Origin: JBDTLH01 sp039934875
GTDB taxonomy: Bacteria; Acidobacteriota; Terriglobia; Terriglobales; Acidobacteriaceae
Assembly (NCBI GenBank): GCA_039934875.1
Contig: JBDTLH010000400.1
Span: 1 to 5,787, forward strand
DNA length: 5,787 nucleotides
Direction of reading: 5' to 3'
Below are positions 1 through 5,590 of this stretch, piece after piece. Each line of letters starts with the position of its first letter. The first letter of the stretch is position 1. The notes beneath the pieces are model-generated. The model was given only the letters and a program-made list of their open reading frames with translations. It searched no databases and had not been told where the DNA came from. The translations under genes and the position numbers were made by a program.

Positions 1-3000
1 TCCATTTGGTAATCGAGCACGGCGCAATTGAGGCGTTAGACACATTCCCGGTCCTGTTGCCGCCCGACGTTGCTCCGCTTCCCGAGGTGCACATCTCTAC
101 CGCATCGTCATGGAATGCTGTCGCCAAAGGATACGCGTCTCTGAGCGAGCCCCAAATCCATCCCGCACAGGTCGCCGCTTTCATCGCTAAAAATGTAAAG
201 CCCTCGCAATCCCGTGAAGAGTTGGTCCGCTCCATGGTGCAGGCCCTGCACGATAACGTCCGTTACACCGGTGTTGAATTCGGGGTCTCCGCCTACATAC
301 CTCAGCCGGCAGTCTCCGTGCTCGACCATCATTACGGCGATTGCAAAGACAAAGCCGCGCTGCTCGTGGCCATGCTGCGGCAAGCTAAAATACCCGCCTA
401 TTTGGCTTTACTCAAAGCCCAGGGCGAAGACGTGCGCCCTGGCGTCCCCGGCTTTGGGGAATTCAACCACGCGATTGTGTATGTGCCGGGCAGCCCCGAT
501 TACTGGATCGACGCCACCGCCGTGTATGCGCCGCCATCTGAGCTGCCCGTCGTGGACCAGGGAAGACTCGCGCTGATCGTTCGCGACAGCACGACGGAGC
601 TGGTAAAGACACCGATAAGTTCGTTCGATCAGAATCTGGTCGTGACCCAACGCGAGGTGACGCTGAGTGAATTTGGCCCGGGAAAGGTTCGTCAAATCAT
701 TGAACCCCATGGGGTATTCGCGGATTCCCTGCGTAGCCTCTATGACAGCGCCGATAGCAAATCAATCGATGCTCAGGCCGCGAGCAATGCTAAGTTCGCG
801 TTCGGGACCGATGAATTCTCAGACCTGGCCCATACTGCTCCTCGCGACCTGTCCAAGCCCTTTACCACCTCGCTCTCCGTGAATAAAGCGCCCTGGGCAA
901 GCTCTGACCTGCATACAGCGGTGCTGTGGATTCCCGATCCCCCCATCCGGGAGTGGTTCCCTTATATCGATTTCAACGAATTCTCTGAAACTGCGGAGCA
1001 CGATACAAACAAGACCCAGCCGAAGAGGCCGCGCACCACTGACTTCGTCTTCCCTGCGGCATTTGTCCATGAATGGCGATATCGCATCACTCCGCCTGCC
1101 GGATTTCAGCCGCAAGCGCTTCTCCCCTCAAAAACAACACCAGTCGGTCCAGCGCGCCTGATTGAGAGCTATACCAAGACCAGCGACGGAGCGGTGCTGG
1201 CCAAGCTGCGCTTCGAGCTTCCCAAGTCCCGCCTGACCGTCGCTGAAGTGCGCGACCTGGTTAAACAAGCGGAACTGCTGGAAAAAGGAGAACTCCGGGG
1301 CGTTAAGTTCGACAATACCGCGTATCTGCTGCTGTCAAGAGAAGACGTGCAACCGGCCGTCGCGGAGTTCCGCCGCATGGTCGCCTTGCATCCCAAAGAG
1401 GCGCTCCACCATGTCTCACTTTCGGAAGCGTTGCTGCAAGCGGGACTCGGCGAAACGGCGAGACGGGAGGCGGAAGAGGCGACCACGCTCGAACCAAAGT
1501 CGGCTCAGGCCTGGGCGGCCCTCGGCAAGGCGCGCGAATTCGACCTGGTCGGCCGTGAGCACAAGAAAGGGTGGGACCGTGCGGGCGCTCTTCAAGCTTA
1601 TAATCGTGCGCTCGAACTCGATGCGAAAAACACCGCTGCCGGCGTTGGCGTCGCCATCGTTCGTGCATTGAATGACGACGGCGTCTTCACCAGCAATCAG
1701 GAGGACCTCAAAGCCTCCATTGAGGACCTTAAAAAGCTCGCGGCCGGTCCCGAAAAAGACAGGCTGCACGGCGTCCACGAAAATCTCCTCAATATGTTGT
1801 TCTTCGCCGGGCGATACGAGGAATTGCTTGAGACCAGTGCTCCGCTCCCCCTCACGCCCAAGCTCCTTCGTCTGGAGATCGCGGCGACTGCATTGGTGAA
1901 GAGCACCGACCAGGCGCTGGAGCTCGCCCGGGAAAAAACACAAGATGAAGCGGAACAGTCGTCGGCGCTGCTTGACGCCGCTGCATGGTTGATCTCGGCG
2001 CGGCGTTATCATGAGGCGCTCCCATTGCAAGAGGCGGGTGCTTCACTAAGTCAACACCCGGCATCGTACTCTGCGCGAACCCAGGCCCTTCGCGGAGCTC
2101 GCCGCTACACGGAAACGCTGCTCCCGGAAAGCGATCCACGCTCTGCAATCCAGAAGCTGTATTTGGCGCTATTCGGGCGCGGCGGCCCGCAAGAGATATC
2201 CCGCGAGTTCAGCCATGTTGTAGTCGAAGAGAAAGATCGTGAGCTATTTGAGGCGGACGTGATTCGAAGAGTTGGCAAGGCAGGTGTGGGAAGTGGCTTC
2301 GACCGACTTTCTAACGATGTGGTCCTCGATTGGTTCCTATCCAACTTCCACTACACCGTGGATGGTAACGCGCAGTTGGGATATCGAATTCGCGCCGATC
2401 TTGCAGGAAGTTACCGTAATACCGCACTTATACTGCGCGAAGACAATGCCTGGAAGCTGGTCGAATATGGCCACGCGGTTGCCCCAGCCGGACTGGTTGC
2501 ATTAACCGCCGTGGCGAAAGGCGATGAGGCCACTGCACGCCAATGGATCGACTGGGGCCGCGACGAAACGGAAATTCGCTCCTCCGACGATCCTCTGTTT
2601 GGGCCCGTGTTCCCCCGCATGTGGACGAAAGGTCAAGCCGCGGACCGGGAGACGCTCGAAAAGGTCGCAGCGGTGATGGTATCGGGTAGCCGCTGGTCGG
2701 GACGTGTGGTTCCAATCCTGCAACGCTCGCTTACTCAGGCCAAAACCGAAGAAGAGCGCATACAACTGCGTCAGGCGCTCTGCGCCGCATTGTTTGCGCA
2801 GCAGGATTGGAAGGGCCTAGCCGACGCAGTGGAGCCGCTCGCCAAGTCCGTGCCGCAATCGGACATCGCGTTTCGTTATCTCGCAACTGCGTACATTCAG
2901 ACGGATCGCTGGAACGATCTGGAGCGCATTGCTCACGAGCGGCTTACCCGCATTCCCGACGATCTGGCCGCTGTTAGGGAACTCGCGCTGGCCGCCGTGA

Positions 3001-3518
3001 GGCGCGGCGACATGACGGCGGGGCGCAAGCTCCTCAAACCCGTATTGAACGACCGACACGTAGCGCCCAGTGATCTCAATACCTACGCGTGGACGGCGAT
3101 GTTCACCGGCGGGTCAGACCCTGATGCGATCGAAGCCGCCCAGCGGGCGAACAGCATGACCAACGGAAAAAATTTCGCGGTCCTTCACACCCTCGGCTGC
3201 TTGCTTGCCAGCTCCGGCAAGGTGCGTGAGGCCAGACAGACCCTGTTGCAAGCCATGGACGCCGACCATCTTCAGGAACCCAACGACGCCATCTGGTTTG
3301 GCTTCGGATTGATCGCCGAAGGCTATGGCGAACCGGCCGCCGCGCTGTCTGCCTACAGCCGGATCAAAGGGCCCAAAAAGAACGAGCCTCTCGCGGATTC
3401 GACCTTTAGCCTGGCGCGACACAGAATCGAAGCCCTCCAACAAAAACCTGGAAGCGCTATAGCTGCCGTCTCCAGCGTTCGGAGCGCGGGTAACTCACAG
3501 GGATCGGAGAAGAAGTAA
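1..3518 (+). CDS. DUF3857/transglutaminase-like protein with TPR repeats (5' partial)
   Basis: The reading frame is open to the left window edge. The TTG at 6 is only the first possible start codon inside the window, so the true start and any signal peptide lie upstream. Residue numbers count from that TTG. Residues 1-50 look like the tail of a DUF3857 domain. Residues about 65-175 are a transglutaminase-like core with a GDCKDKA motif (Cys113), FNHA (His155) and YWIDAT (Asp169), so the Cys-His-Asp triad is complete. Residues about 210-425 are probably the beta-rich domain that usually follows in this family. TPR-like helical pairs occupy about 433-545 and about 930-1140. Residues 719-825 do not look like TPR. 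Such proteins are usually exported or envelope-associated in Acidobacteriota and Bacteroidota; their substrates are unknown. The TPR blocks suggest a protein-binding scaffold. The tail is charged and ends GSEKK. The fold is well supported, but protease, ligase or cross-linking activity cannot be decided. Confidence 0.9.
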   Translation, partial: HLVIEHGAIEALDTFPVLLPPDVAPLPEVHISTASSWNAVAKGYASLSEPQIHPAQVAAFIAKNVKPSQSREELVRSMVQALHDNVRYTGVEFGVSAYIPQPAVSVLDHHYGDCKDKAALLVAMLRQAKIPAYLALLKAQGEDVRPGVPGFGEFNHAIVYVPGSPDYWIDATAVYAPPSELPVVDQGRLALIVRDSTTELVKTPISSFDQNLVVTQREVTLSEFGPGKVRQIIEPHGVFADSLRSLYDSADSKSIDAQAASNAKFAFGTDEFSDLAHTAPRDLSKPFTTSLSVNKAPWASSDLHTAVLWIPDPPIREWFPYIDFNEFSETAEHDTNKTQPKRPRTTDFVFPAAFVHEWRYRITPPAGFQPQALLPSKTTPVGPARLIESYTKTSDGAVLAKLRFELPKSRLTVAEVRDLVKQAELLEKGELRGVKFDNTAYLLLSREDVQPAVAEFRRMVALHPKEALHHVSLSEALLQAGLGETARREAEEATTLEPKSAQAWAALGKAREFDLVGREHKKGWDRAGALQAYNRALELDAKNTAAGVGVAIVRALNDDGVFTSNQEDLKASIEDLKKLAAGPEKDRLHGVHENLLNMLFFAGRYEELLETSAPLPLTPKLLRLEIAATALVKSTDQALELAREKTQDEAEQSSALLDAAAWLISARRYHEALPLQEAGASLSQHPASYSARTQALRGARRYTETLLPESDPRSAIQKLYLALFGRGGPQEISREFSHVVVEEKDRELFEADVIRRVGKAGVGSGFDRLSNDVVLDWFLSNFHYTVDGNAQLGYRIRADLAGSYRNTALILREDNAWKLVEYGHAVAPAGLVALTAVAKGDEATARQWIDWGRDETEIRSSDDPLFGPVFPRMWTKGQAADRETLEKVAAVMVSGSRWSGRVVPILQRSLTQAKTEEERIQLRQALCAALFAQQDWKGLADAVEPLAKSVPQSDIAFRYLATAYIQTDRWNDLERIAHERLTRIPDDLAAVRELALAAVRRGDMTAGRKLLKPVLNDRHVAPSDLNTYAWTAMFTGGSDPDAIEAAQRANSMTNGKNFAVLHTLGCLLASSGKVREARQTLLQAMDADHLQEPNDAIWFGFGLIAEGYGEPAAALSAYSRIKGPKKNEPLADSTFSLARHRIEALQQKPGSAIAAVSSVRSAGNSQGSEKK

Positions 3519-3530
3519 CCGGGCGGGGAG

Positions 3531-3615
3531 GGGGGTCGAACCCCCACGACCCTGCGGTCGGCGGATCGGGAAGTCCGCGAACCCCCTCGTGCTTAGGTCG
3601 CAAGGACAATTCGAC
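3531..3615 (-). other. tRNA-like cluster of hairpins, possibly a degenerate class II tRNA
   Basis: On the minus strand three perfect 5-bp hairpins lie side by side. An anticodon-like arm (3578-3561) has stem GCGGA/TCCGC and an 8-nt loop CTTCCCGA. A variable-arm-like hairpin (3560-3547) has stem CGACC/GGTCG. A T-arm-like hairpin (3545-3531) has GGGGG, then TTCGA, then CCCCC. A D-arm-like stem GTCG/CGAC (3615-3597) begins with AATT, as in many Leu tRNAs. The order matches a Leu/Ser/Sec-type tRNA. Against a working tRNA, the bases beyond the T arm (CCCCGCC) do not pair with those before the D arm (GCCTTCG). The anticodon loop also has one base too many, and 18 nt separate the D and anticodon arms instead of about 1. 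It could be a tRNA relic, an unusual tRNA-like RNA, or an unrelated structured 3' region of the flanking genes. Confidence 0.35.
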
Positions 3616-3617
3616 CA

Positions 3618-3645
3618 CGAAGGCAGGACTCCGATTCTGCCTTTG
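3618..3645 (+). terminator. Hairpin between convergent genes, weak terminator candidate
   Basis: AAGGCAG (3620-3626) pairs perfectly with CTGCCTT (3637-3643) across a 10-nt loop. The stem extends by a G-T and a C-G pair to 3618/3645. It lies about 100 bp after the stop of the large plus-strand gene and 38 bp beyond the stop of the minus-strand membrane gene, so it could serve either. No proper U-tract follows on either strand: plus reads CTGTTTCC and minus is GC-rich. Intrinsic termination is therefore doubtful. Confidence 0.25.
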
Positions 3646-3682
3646 CTGTTTCCATGCCGCCATGACCCTCCGTACTGCTCAT

Positions 3683-4159
3683 TCAGCCCGCTTTTGCCTG
3701 CATCTTGCGAGGTTTCAATGGGGTCGTAGGGTCAGAATGAAGGCCGCCCGAGCGGAGTCCCCACAACAGGAGCACGGACGCGACGACGGTGGTCAGGCCG
3801 ACAGTGACGAAGCCCAGAGTGACCAGTGTCTCTTGCCAAGGGCGCCCGGTGTGTCCGTGAGCCGTGATGGGAGAGAGCGCGCCGGTGCCGAAAAAGGCGG
3901 CTACGGTAGTGGTAAGCCAGTTGGCATAGGCGCCGTAGAGGACGATCCAGTAGGCGCTGGTTTTTACCCTGGGAGATAGGGACACGTGGCTCCAGACGGC
4001 CCCGAGGACGAGCAGAAAGATGCCGTTCATGAGACCTTCGAGGTGGGCCGCCAGACCCATCCGCATGTTGGCGAAGCGCGGCTCGGCGAGGCCGGTGAGC
4101 AATCCCAACAGGAATAGAAACATGCCGTGCCACATGAGACGCCGGTTGGTCAGTTCCAT
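3683..4159 (-). CDS. Hydroxylaminobenzene mutase / styrene oxide isomerase family membrane protein
   Basis: A 158-residue integral membrane protein with four hydrophobic helices at about 10-27, 39-56, 69-90 and 111-136 and a short basic tail. The motifs RRLMWHG, GLxxHLEGLMNG and YGAYANW, ending in LLLWGLR, are the pattern I know from hydroxylaminobenzene mutases (HabA/HabB). Those rearrange hydroxylaminobenzene to 2-aminophenol in nitroarene breakdown. The related styrene oxide isomerases convert epoxides to aldehydes and bind heme b. His39 and Asn45 have the same 6-residue spacing as the heme ligand and active-site Asn I recall in styrene oxide isomerase (His58, Asn64), and Asn80 is also in register. 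The start at 4159 is preferred over the in-frame ATG at 4201, because GGGAGGAG sits 6 nt before it and nothing similar precedes 4201. The length fits the family, roughly 135-170 residues. The family call is good; the actual substrate is unknown, and no nitroreductase or aromatic pathway gene is nearby. Confidence 0.8.
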   Translation of the reverse strand: MELTNRRLMWHGMFLFLLGLLTGLAEPRFANMRMGLAAHLEGLMNGIFLLVLGAVWSHVSLSPRVKTSAYWIVLYGAYANWLTTTVAAFFGTGALSPITAHGHTGRPWQETLVTLGFVTVGLTTVVASVLLLWGLRSGGLHSDPTTPLKPRKMQAKAG

Positions 4160-4165
4160 TAGAGT

Positions 4166-4173
4166 CTCCTCCC
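4166..4173 (-). promoter_or_regulatory. Strong ribosome binding site fixing the start of the mutase-family gene
   Basis: On the minus strand GGGAGGAG lies 6 nt upstream of the ATG at 4159. This near-perfect Shine-Dalgarno sequence decides the 158-residue form over the 172-residue form that begins at 4201. Confidence 0.75.
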
Positions 4174-4239
4174 AAAAAGTTTGAACCTGCTGAGAACTCA
4201 ACGGTCAAAATCCAGTGGCGCTCCCTCACCCTATCGAGC

Positions 4240-4277
4240 AGGCAAGAATAACCGTCTCGGAATATCGTTCCTTGCCT
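4240..4277. repeat. Inverted repeat in the 140-bp gap before the mutase-family gene
   Basis: AGGCAAG (4240-4246) and CTTGCCT (4271-4277) are exact inverse copies. A smaller overlapping hairpin, GGAA/TTCC (4259-4262 with 4268-4271), competes with the outer stem. The structure lies 23 bp past the stop of the 69-residue gene. It has no U-tract, so it may be a processing or partial termination structure, or chance. The remainder of 4160-4299 shows no convincing promoter; TTGACC at 4203-4208 on the minus strand resembles a -35 but no good -10 follows. Confidence 0.3.
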
Positions 4278-4299
4278 CACACGCTCTCAGGGGCTGGAC

Positions 4300-4509
4300 T
4301 CATTTCTTGCCGTTTACCGTCTCCAGGCAGCGGGTGTATAGCTCCAATAGCTGGTTGGCATAATCTTCGGGCTTCTTGTCGTGTCCGCCGCTGAAACCGG
4401 CGGTGGGATTTGATTTTCCCGCTCCGGTGACTCCGGCGACAAATTTCATCAGATCGAGTGCGATATCTTCATTGCGCCGCGCACCTAACGCGCCTGAATT
4501 CAAATCCAT
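4300..4509 (-). CDS. Small conserved-looking hypothetical protein, 69 residues
   Basis: The protein starts MDLNSGALGARRNED and ends in an amphipathic helix around residues 47-65 (PEDYANQLLELYTRC). It has no signal peptide or membrane helix, so it is probably cytosolic. I recall short proteins opening with a similar MDLN-GARRNEDIALDLMKF pattern as unnamed proteins in Acidobacteriota genomes, but I cannot name a family. The middle (residues 34-46) is rich in Gly, Ser and Lys and looks flexible. Residues 26-33 (GVTGAGKS) match the Walker A pattern, but the protein is far too small for a P-loop NTPase and I treat this as chance. The start is well supported: AGGAG lies 5 nt before the ATG and is itself tandemly duplicated. 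The gene lies between the regulator and the mutase-family gene on the same strand. Function is unknown. Confidence 0.7.
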   Translation of the reverse strand: MDLNSGALGARRNEDIALDLMKFVAGVTGAGKSNPTAGFSGGHDKKPEDYANQLLELYTRCLETVNGKK

Positions 4510-4513
4510 AATG

Positions 4514-4535
4514 ACTCCTGGTTAACTCCTGGTTA
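4514..4535 (-). repeat. Perfect 11-bp tandem duplication of the ribosome binding site
   Basis: On the minus strand TAACCAGGAGT occurs twice head to tail, at 4535-4525 and 4524-4514, directly upstream of the 69-residue gene. Each copy contains AGGAG. The proximal copy is correctly spaced (5 nt) from the ATG and the distal copy lies 11 nt further. A TATAAC at 4537-4532 overlaps the distal copy, but no recognisable -35 accompanies it. Confidence 0.7.
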
Positions 4536-4600
4536 TAGGATGGCACATTGCGCGCGTCCGCTTCGACCTTTTGGCAGTTTGGCGTCTCCGCCTATCGATG

Positions 4601-4645
4601 TTCCCAAAATCGTTCCCAAAATCGATCAAAATCAATTCGAAATCG
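4601..4645. repeat. Tandem 12-bp repeat with phased A-tracts
   Basis: TTCCCAAAATCG is repeated exactly in tandem at 4601-4612 and 4613-4624. A-tract plus TC cores begin at 4606, 4618, 4628 and about 4639, giving steps of about 12, 10 and 11 bp, close to one helical turn. Such phasing typically gives intrinsic curvature and could also be a set of protein-binding iterons. The stretch is strikingly AT-rich beside GC-rich neighbours. No gene is supported in 4510-4737. Confidence 0.5.
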
Positions 4646-4679
4646 CGATAAATTGTGCGAATTTGAAGCGCGTTTTGAT
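4625..4679. repeat. Imperfect long inverted repeat after the regulator gene
   Basis: The left arm ATCAAAA plus TCAATTCG (4625-4639) is mirrored by CGAATTTGA (4658-4666) and TTTTGAT (4673-4679). The inner arms differ by one inserted base and the outer arms are separated from the inner right arm by 6 nt. It overlaps the end of the phased A-tracts. It may act as a terminator region, a small structured RNA or a protein-binding site; the sequence does not decide. Confidence 0.35.
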
Positions 4680-4710
4680 GCATTTTCGGCAGTTCGCAAA
4701 AAACCGCCCT

Positions 4711-4730
4711 ATCGCATAGCGATCAGCTAT
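4711..4730. repeat. Two overlapping, mutually exclusive small hairpins
   Basis: ATCGC-ATA-GCGAT (4711-4723) and ATAGC-GATCA-GCTAT (4716-4730) share bases, so only one can form at a time. They lie 8 to 27 bp beyond the regulator stop codon at 4738. They might contribute to transcript ending, but the stems are only 5 bp. Confidence 0.25.
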
Positions 4731-4737
4731 ATTCCAC

Positions 4738-5454
4738 CTAGCTTTCAATCGCAATATGACAGACCCGGCCCACGATGTAATCCGCCGGCGCTTTGCCCTC
4801 TTCCACCTGTAATACGTTGATCGGATAGGCCGAATTGTGTGGCCGCAGCACTAAATGTGTACCATCAAACTCCACATATTTGATGGCGCACTTGCCCTCC
4901 ACGTTGACCGCATACATGTTCTGCTCGCTCCCCCGGTAGGGCTTGAGCGAGGTGTAGTGGCGGTCGATGAGCAGGGTGGCGCCGGGGAGGGTGCGAGGGA
5001 ACATGCTCATGCCCTCGTGGGCGTCTAACTTGATGAGAACAAAGCGATGGCGCGCCTGCGCGGCCTTGCTGGAGTCGGCGCGGAGGCGTTTTAAGAACGC
5101 TTTTTTGAACTTAAGAATGTCTTTTACCTGCTCATTCGTGACCAAATCGGAGGTGGCGGCGACCGGTGAATCGACGAGCAGAACGCTTTCGAAGTCCCCT
5201 TCGGTAGGCGGGACGATGCTGGCGCGCTTGTTGATTTCATTGGGATCGAGGAGGTCGAGGATGGACATCTTCTCGACGGAGAGTACTTTATCGAGGCCTT
5301 CGAGGGAGAGAGAGCGCTTGCGATTGAGGAAGTTGGAGATGTGGGCCTGCTGGAAGCCGGTGAGCTGGGCGAGTCTTTGTCCCGTGATCTCTCCGGCTTC
5401 TATCTTACGGAGAACGGCGCGGCGAAGGTTGTCTTTGAGGTTTGAGAATTTCAT
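4738..5454 (-). CDS. XRE-family repressor with S24 (LexA/CI-like) C-terminal domain
   Basis: A 238-residue cytosolic DNA-binding regulator. Residues about 24-60 form a helix-turn-helix (TGQRLAQLTGFQQAHISNFL) and a following helix, as in XRE/CI repressors. Residues about 138-238 match the S24 fold: EGMSM with Ser150, PGATLLID, CAIKY with Lys192, RPHN and the ending YIVGRV. Ser150 and Lys192 fit the Ser-Lys dyad, and their spacing of 42 is close to lambda CI (149/192). Two features are unusual: the usual Gly-Asp after the Ser motif is Gly-Ala, and the linker (about 80-135) shows no Ala-Gly or Cys-Gly cleavage site. It may be a dimerisation domain that no longer self-cleaves. A Lys/Arg-rich helix (111-125) lies in the linker. 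The ATG at 5454 has no clear Shine-Dalgarno sequence but gives the natural N-terminus. The repeats just upstream suggest autoregulation. Target genes are unknown; the divergent gene at 5591 is the best candidate. Confidence 0.85.
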   Translation of the reverse strand: MKFSNLKDNLRRAVLRKIEAGEITGQRLAQLTGFQQAHISNFLNRKRSLSLEGLDKVLSVEKMSILDLLDPNEINKRASIVPPTEGDFESVLLVDSPVAATSDLVTNEQVKDILKFKKAFLKRLRADSSKAAQARHRFVLIKLDAHEGMSMFPRTLPGATLLIDRHYTSLKPYRGSEQNMYAVNVEGKCAIKYVEFDGTHLVLRPHNSAYPINVLQVEEGKAPADYIVGRVCHIAIES

Positions 5455-5456
5455 AG

Positions 5457-5485
5457 CTGGGTATATCTGATAACTGGGTATATCT
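5457..5485. promoter_or_regulatory. Probable operator: two 12-bp direct repeats with 17-bp period
   Basis: CTGGGTATATCT occurs twice exactly (5457-5468 and 5474-5485), separated by GATAA. The repeats begin 3 bp upstream of the regulator start codon and would cover the leader and probable start of its transcript. A 17-bp centre-to-centre distance places the copies about 1.6 turns apart. Direct repeats next to an XRE gene are typical of autoregulatory operators; binding by this regulator is inference. Confidence 0.6.
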
Positions 5486-5489
5486 AGGA

Positions 5490-5495
5490 GTTATA
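5490..5495 (-). promoter_or_regulatory. Candidate -10 box of the regulator promoter
   Basis: On the minus strand TATAAC (5495-5490) matches five of six bases of the -10 consensus. Transcription would then begin near 5483, inside the distal direct repeat, leaving a leader of about 29 nt without a good ribosome binding site. No good -35 lies at the expected distance; that place overlaps the right half of the palindrome, which could mean a bound activator is needed. Confidence 0.35.
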
Positions 5496-5506
5496 GCATA
5501 GGAATC

Positions 5507-5523
5507 TTCCACAGCCTGTGGAA
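5507..5523. promoter_or_regulatory. Perfect 8-1-8 palindrome in the divergent promoter region
   Basis: TTCCACAG, one central C, then CTGTGGAA: every base of the 8-bp arms pairs. It lies between the regulator's -10 candidate and the -35 of the rightward promoter (10 bp from it). A site of this symmetry fits a dimeric regulator. Its sequence differs from the CTGGGTATATCT repeats, so it is either a second type of operator or belongs to another protein. Confidence 0.55.
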
Positions 5524-5533
5524 ATAATCAGAG

Positions 5534-5562
5534 TTGACACTCCGAACCAAGAGTAATACTGT
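5534..5562 (+). promoter_or_regulatory. Sigma70-type promoter for the divergent gene
   Basis: TTGACA (5534-5539) is a perfect -35. TACTGT (5557-5562) follows after 17 bp as a weak -10 (three of six). Transcription would start near 5569, leaving a leader of about 20 nt that contains the ribosome binding site. A strong -35 with a poor -10 is common in regulated promoters. Confidence 0.55.
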
Positions 5563-5579
5563 CTGGTTACCCCGATAGC

Positions 5580-5585
5580 AAGGAG
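5580..5585 (+). promoter_or_regulatory. Ribosome binding site of the divergent gene
   Basis: AAGGAG lies 5 nt before the ATG at 5591. An in-frame TAG at 5576-5578 rules out an earlier start, so this site fixes the beginning of the gene. Confidence 0.65.
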
Positions 5586-5590
5586 CAAAG

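Noticed and set aside
1416..2030. Minus-strand frame of 204 codons inside the large plus-strand gene
   Set aside because: It lies wholly within TPR-coding sequence and is rich in Arg, Gly and Phe without motifs; long antisense frames are expected in GC-rich DNA.
3662..3979. Plus-strand open frame opposite the mutase-family gene
   Set aside because: It is the complement of a gene with clear family motifs; its composition (Gly, Arg, Ala, Gln) is typical of an antisense shadow.
4160..4201. 42-bp N-terminal extension of the mutase-family gene from the ATG at 4201
   Set aside because: The extension would put a strong ribosome binding site inside the coding region, has no such site of its own, and adds a polar stretch absent from the family pattern.
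4372..4433. Walker A-like GVTGAGKS in the 69-residue protein
   Set aside because: The match to GxxxxGKS is exact, but the protein has no room for a P-loop NTPase fold, no Walker B, and the following segment is Gly/Ser-rich and looks disordered.
4548..4820. Plus-strand open frame of 90 codons across the AT-rich gap
   Set aside because: It begins at TTG without a ribosome binding site, has a low-complexity Ser/Arg/Asn composition, and runs into the 3' end of the well-supported regulator gene.
4967..5470. Plus-strand frame of 167 codons opposite the regulator
   Set aside because: It lies antisense to the helix-turn-helix and S24 domains, is Arg/Ser/Leu-rich, and has no ribosome binding site.
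5507..5523. Palindrome as a LexA (SOS) box
   Set aside because: The arms read ACAG then CTGT with one base between, the reverse of the CTGT-N8-ACAG order, so it does not fit the proteobacterial box; the LexA site of this lineage is not known to me.
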